Translations under genes and position numbers: made by a program
Notes under the pieces: model-generated
Databases searched by the model: none
What the model was told of the DNA's origin: nothing
The model's input: the letters and a program-made list of their open reading frames with translations, nothing else
In this document: piece by piece, positions 5,650 through 5,703 of the stretch
Position numbering within the stretch: position 1 is the first letter of the stretch
Layout: each line of letters opens with the position of its first letter
Assembly: GCA_943325595.2 (NCBI GenBank)
Contig: CALPQA020000151.1
Location: forward strand, 1-5,703
DNA from: Auritidibacter sp. Marseille-P8566
GTDB lineage: Bacteria; Bacteroidota; Bacteroidia; Flavobacteriales; Flavobacteriaceae
Length of the DNA: 5,703 nucleotides
Direction of reading: 5' to 3'

Positions 5650-5703
5650 TTATTCTAATGATTCTATTCTAAAACCAACTTCTGTAATTCCTTCTAAATT
5701 ATC
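5650..5703 (-). CDS. gldH: Probable gliding motility lipoprotein GldH, C-terminal end only
   Basis: On the minus strand the frame enters from the window edge and ends at TAA (5650-5652), giving 17 residues: DNLEGITEVGFRIESLE. This resembles, from memory, the C-terminus of GldH lipoproteins, which end in a LEGI-[TD]-x-VG-[FL]-R-[IV]-E pattern. GldH is required for gliding motility in Flavobacterium johnsoniae. The frame is open throughout and the stop lies four bases before the pbp1A ATG, as expected for a translationally adjacent upstream gene. With so few residues the name is tentative, although the existence of a coding region here is likely. Confidence 0.6.
   Translation of the reverse strand, partial: DNLEGITEVGFRIESLE

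Overview
The window looks like chromosomal DNA of a Flavobacteriaceae bacterium, probably Flavobacterium or a close relative. The evidence is AT-rich DNA, A-rich leaders without strong Shine-Dalgarno sites, Bacteroidetes-type promoter boxes (TAnnTTTG), a protein tail resembling gliding-motility lipoprotein GldH directly upstream of a class A penicillin-binding protein, and intergenic repeats of a kind I recall from flavobacterial genomes. No rRNA, tRNA, CRISPR array, transposase or prophage gene is visible.

Layout, left to right. Positions 1-321 (+) hold the C-terminal third of S-adenosylhomocysteine hydrolase (ahcY), followed by four in-register 7-bp repeats and a strong terminator (380-433). 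Positions 434-630 are a mosaic of short dispersed repeats: a palindromic element whose loop appears occupied by a second repeat family, plus a further decayed copy. Positions 774-1388 (+) encode an unrecognised, very AT-rich protein with TPR-like helices and two C-terminal membrane segments. It is bracketed by the motif GTTGGCAGTAA on the left and by TACTGCCAAC plus GCTGGTAGTAA on the right, so it resembles a mobile gene cassette. A 19-bp bidirectional terminator (1579-1621) separates it from the convergent genes that follow.

On the minus strand, scoA (3102-2404) and scoB (2317-1658) form an operon for the two subunits of succinyl-CoA:3-ketoacid (acetoacetate) CoA-transferase, with a promoter candidate at 3138-3145. 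Further upstream on the same strand, a gldH-like gene (3' end at 5650) and the pbp1A gene (5645-3348) are separated by 4 bp and probably co-transcribed. The pbp1A 3' UTR contains a second copy of the palindromic repeat (3268-3340) and ends in a terminator (3187-3222).

The core genes serve separate housekeeping roles: methyl-cycle recycling, ketone-body/acetoacetate use, and peptidoglycan synthesis beside a motility lipoprotein. The most unusual part is the 434-1523 interval between ahcY and scoB. It combines nested repeats with a cassette-like orphan gene and looks like an accessory insertion between conserved genes.
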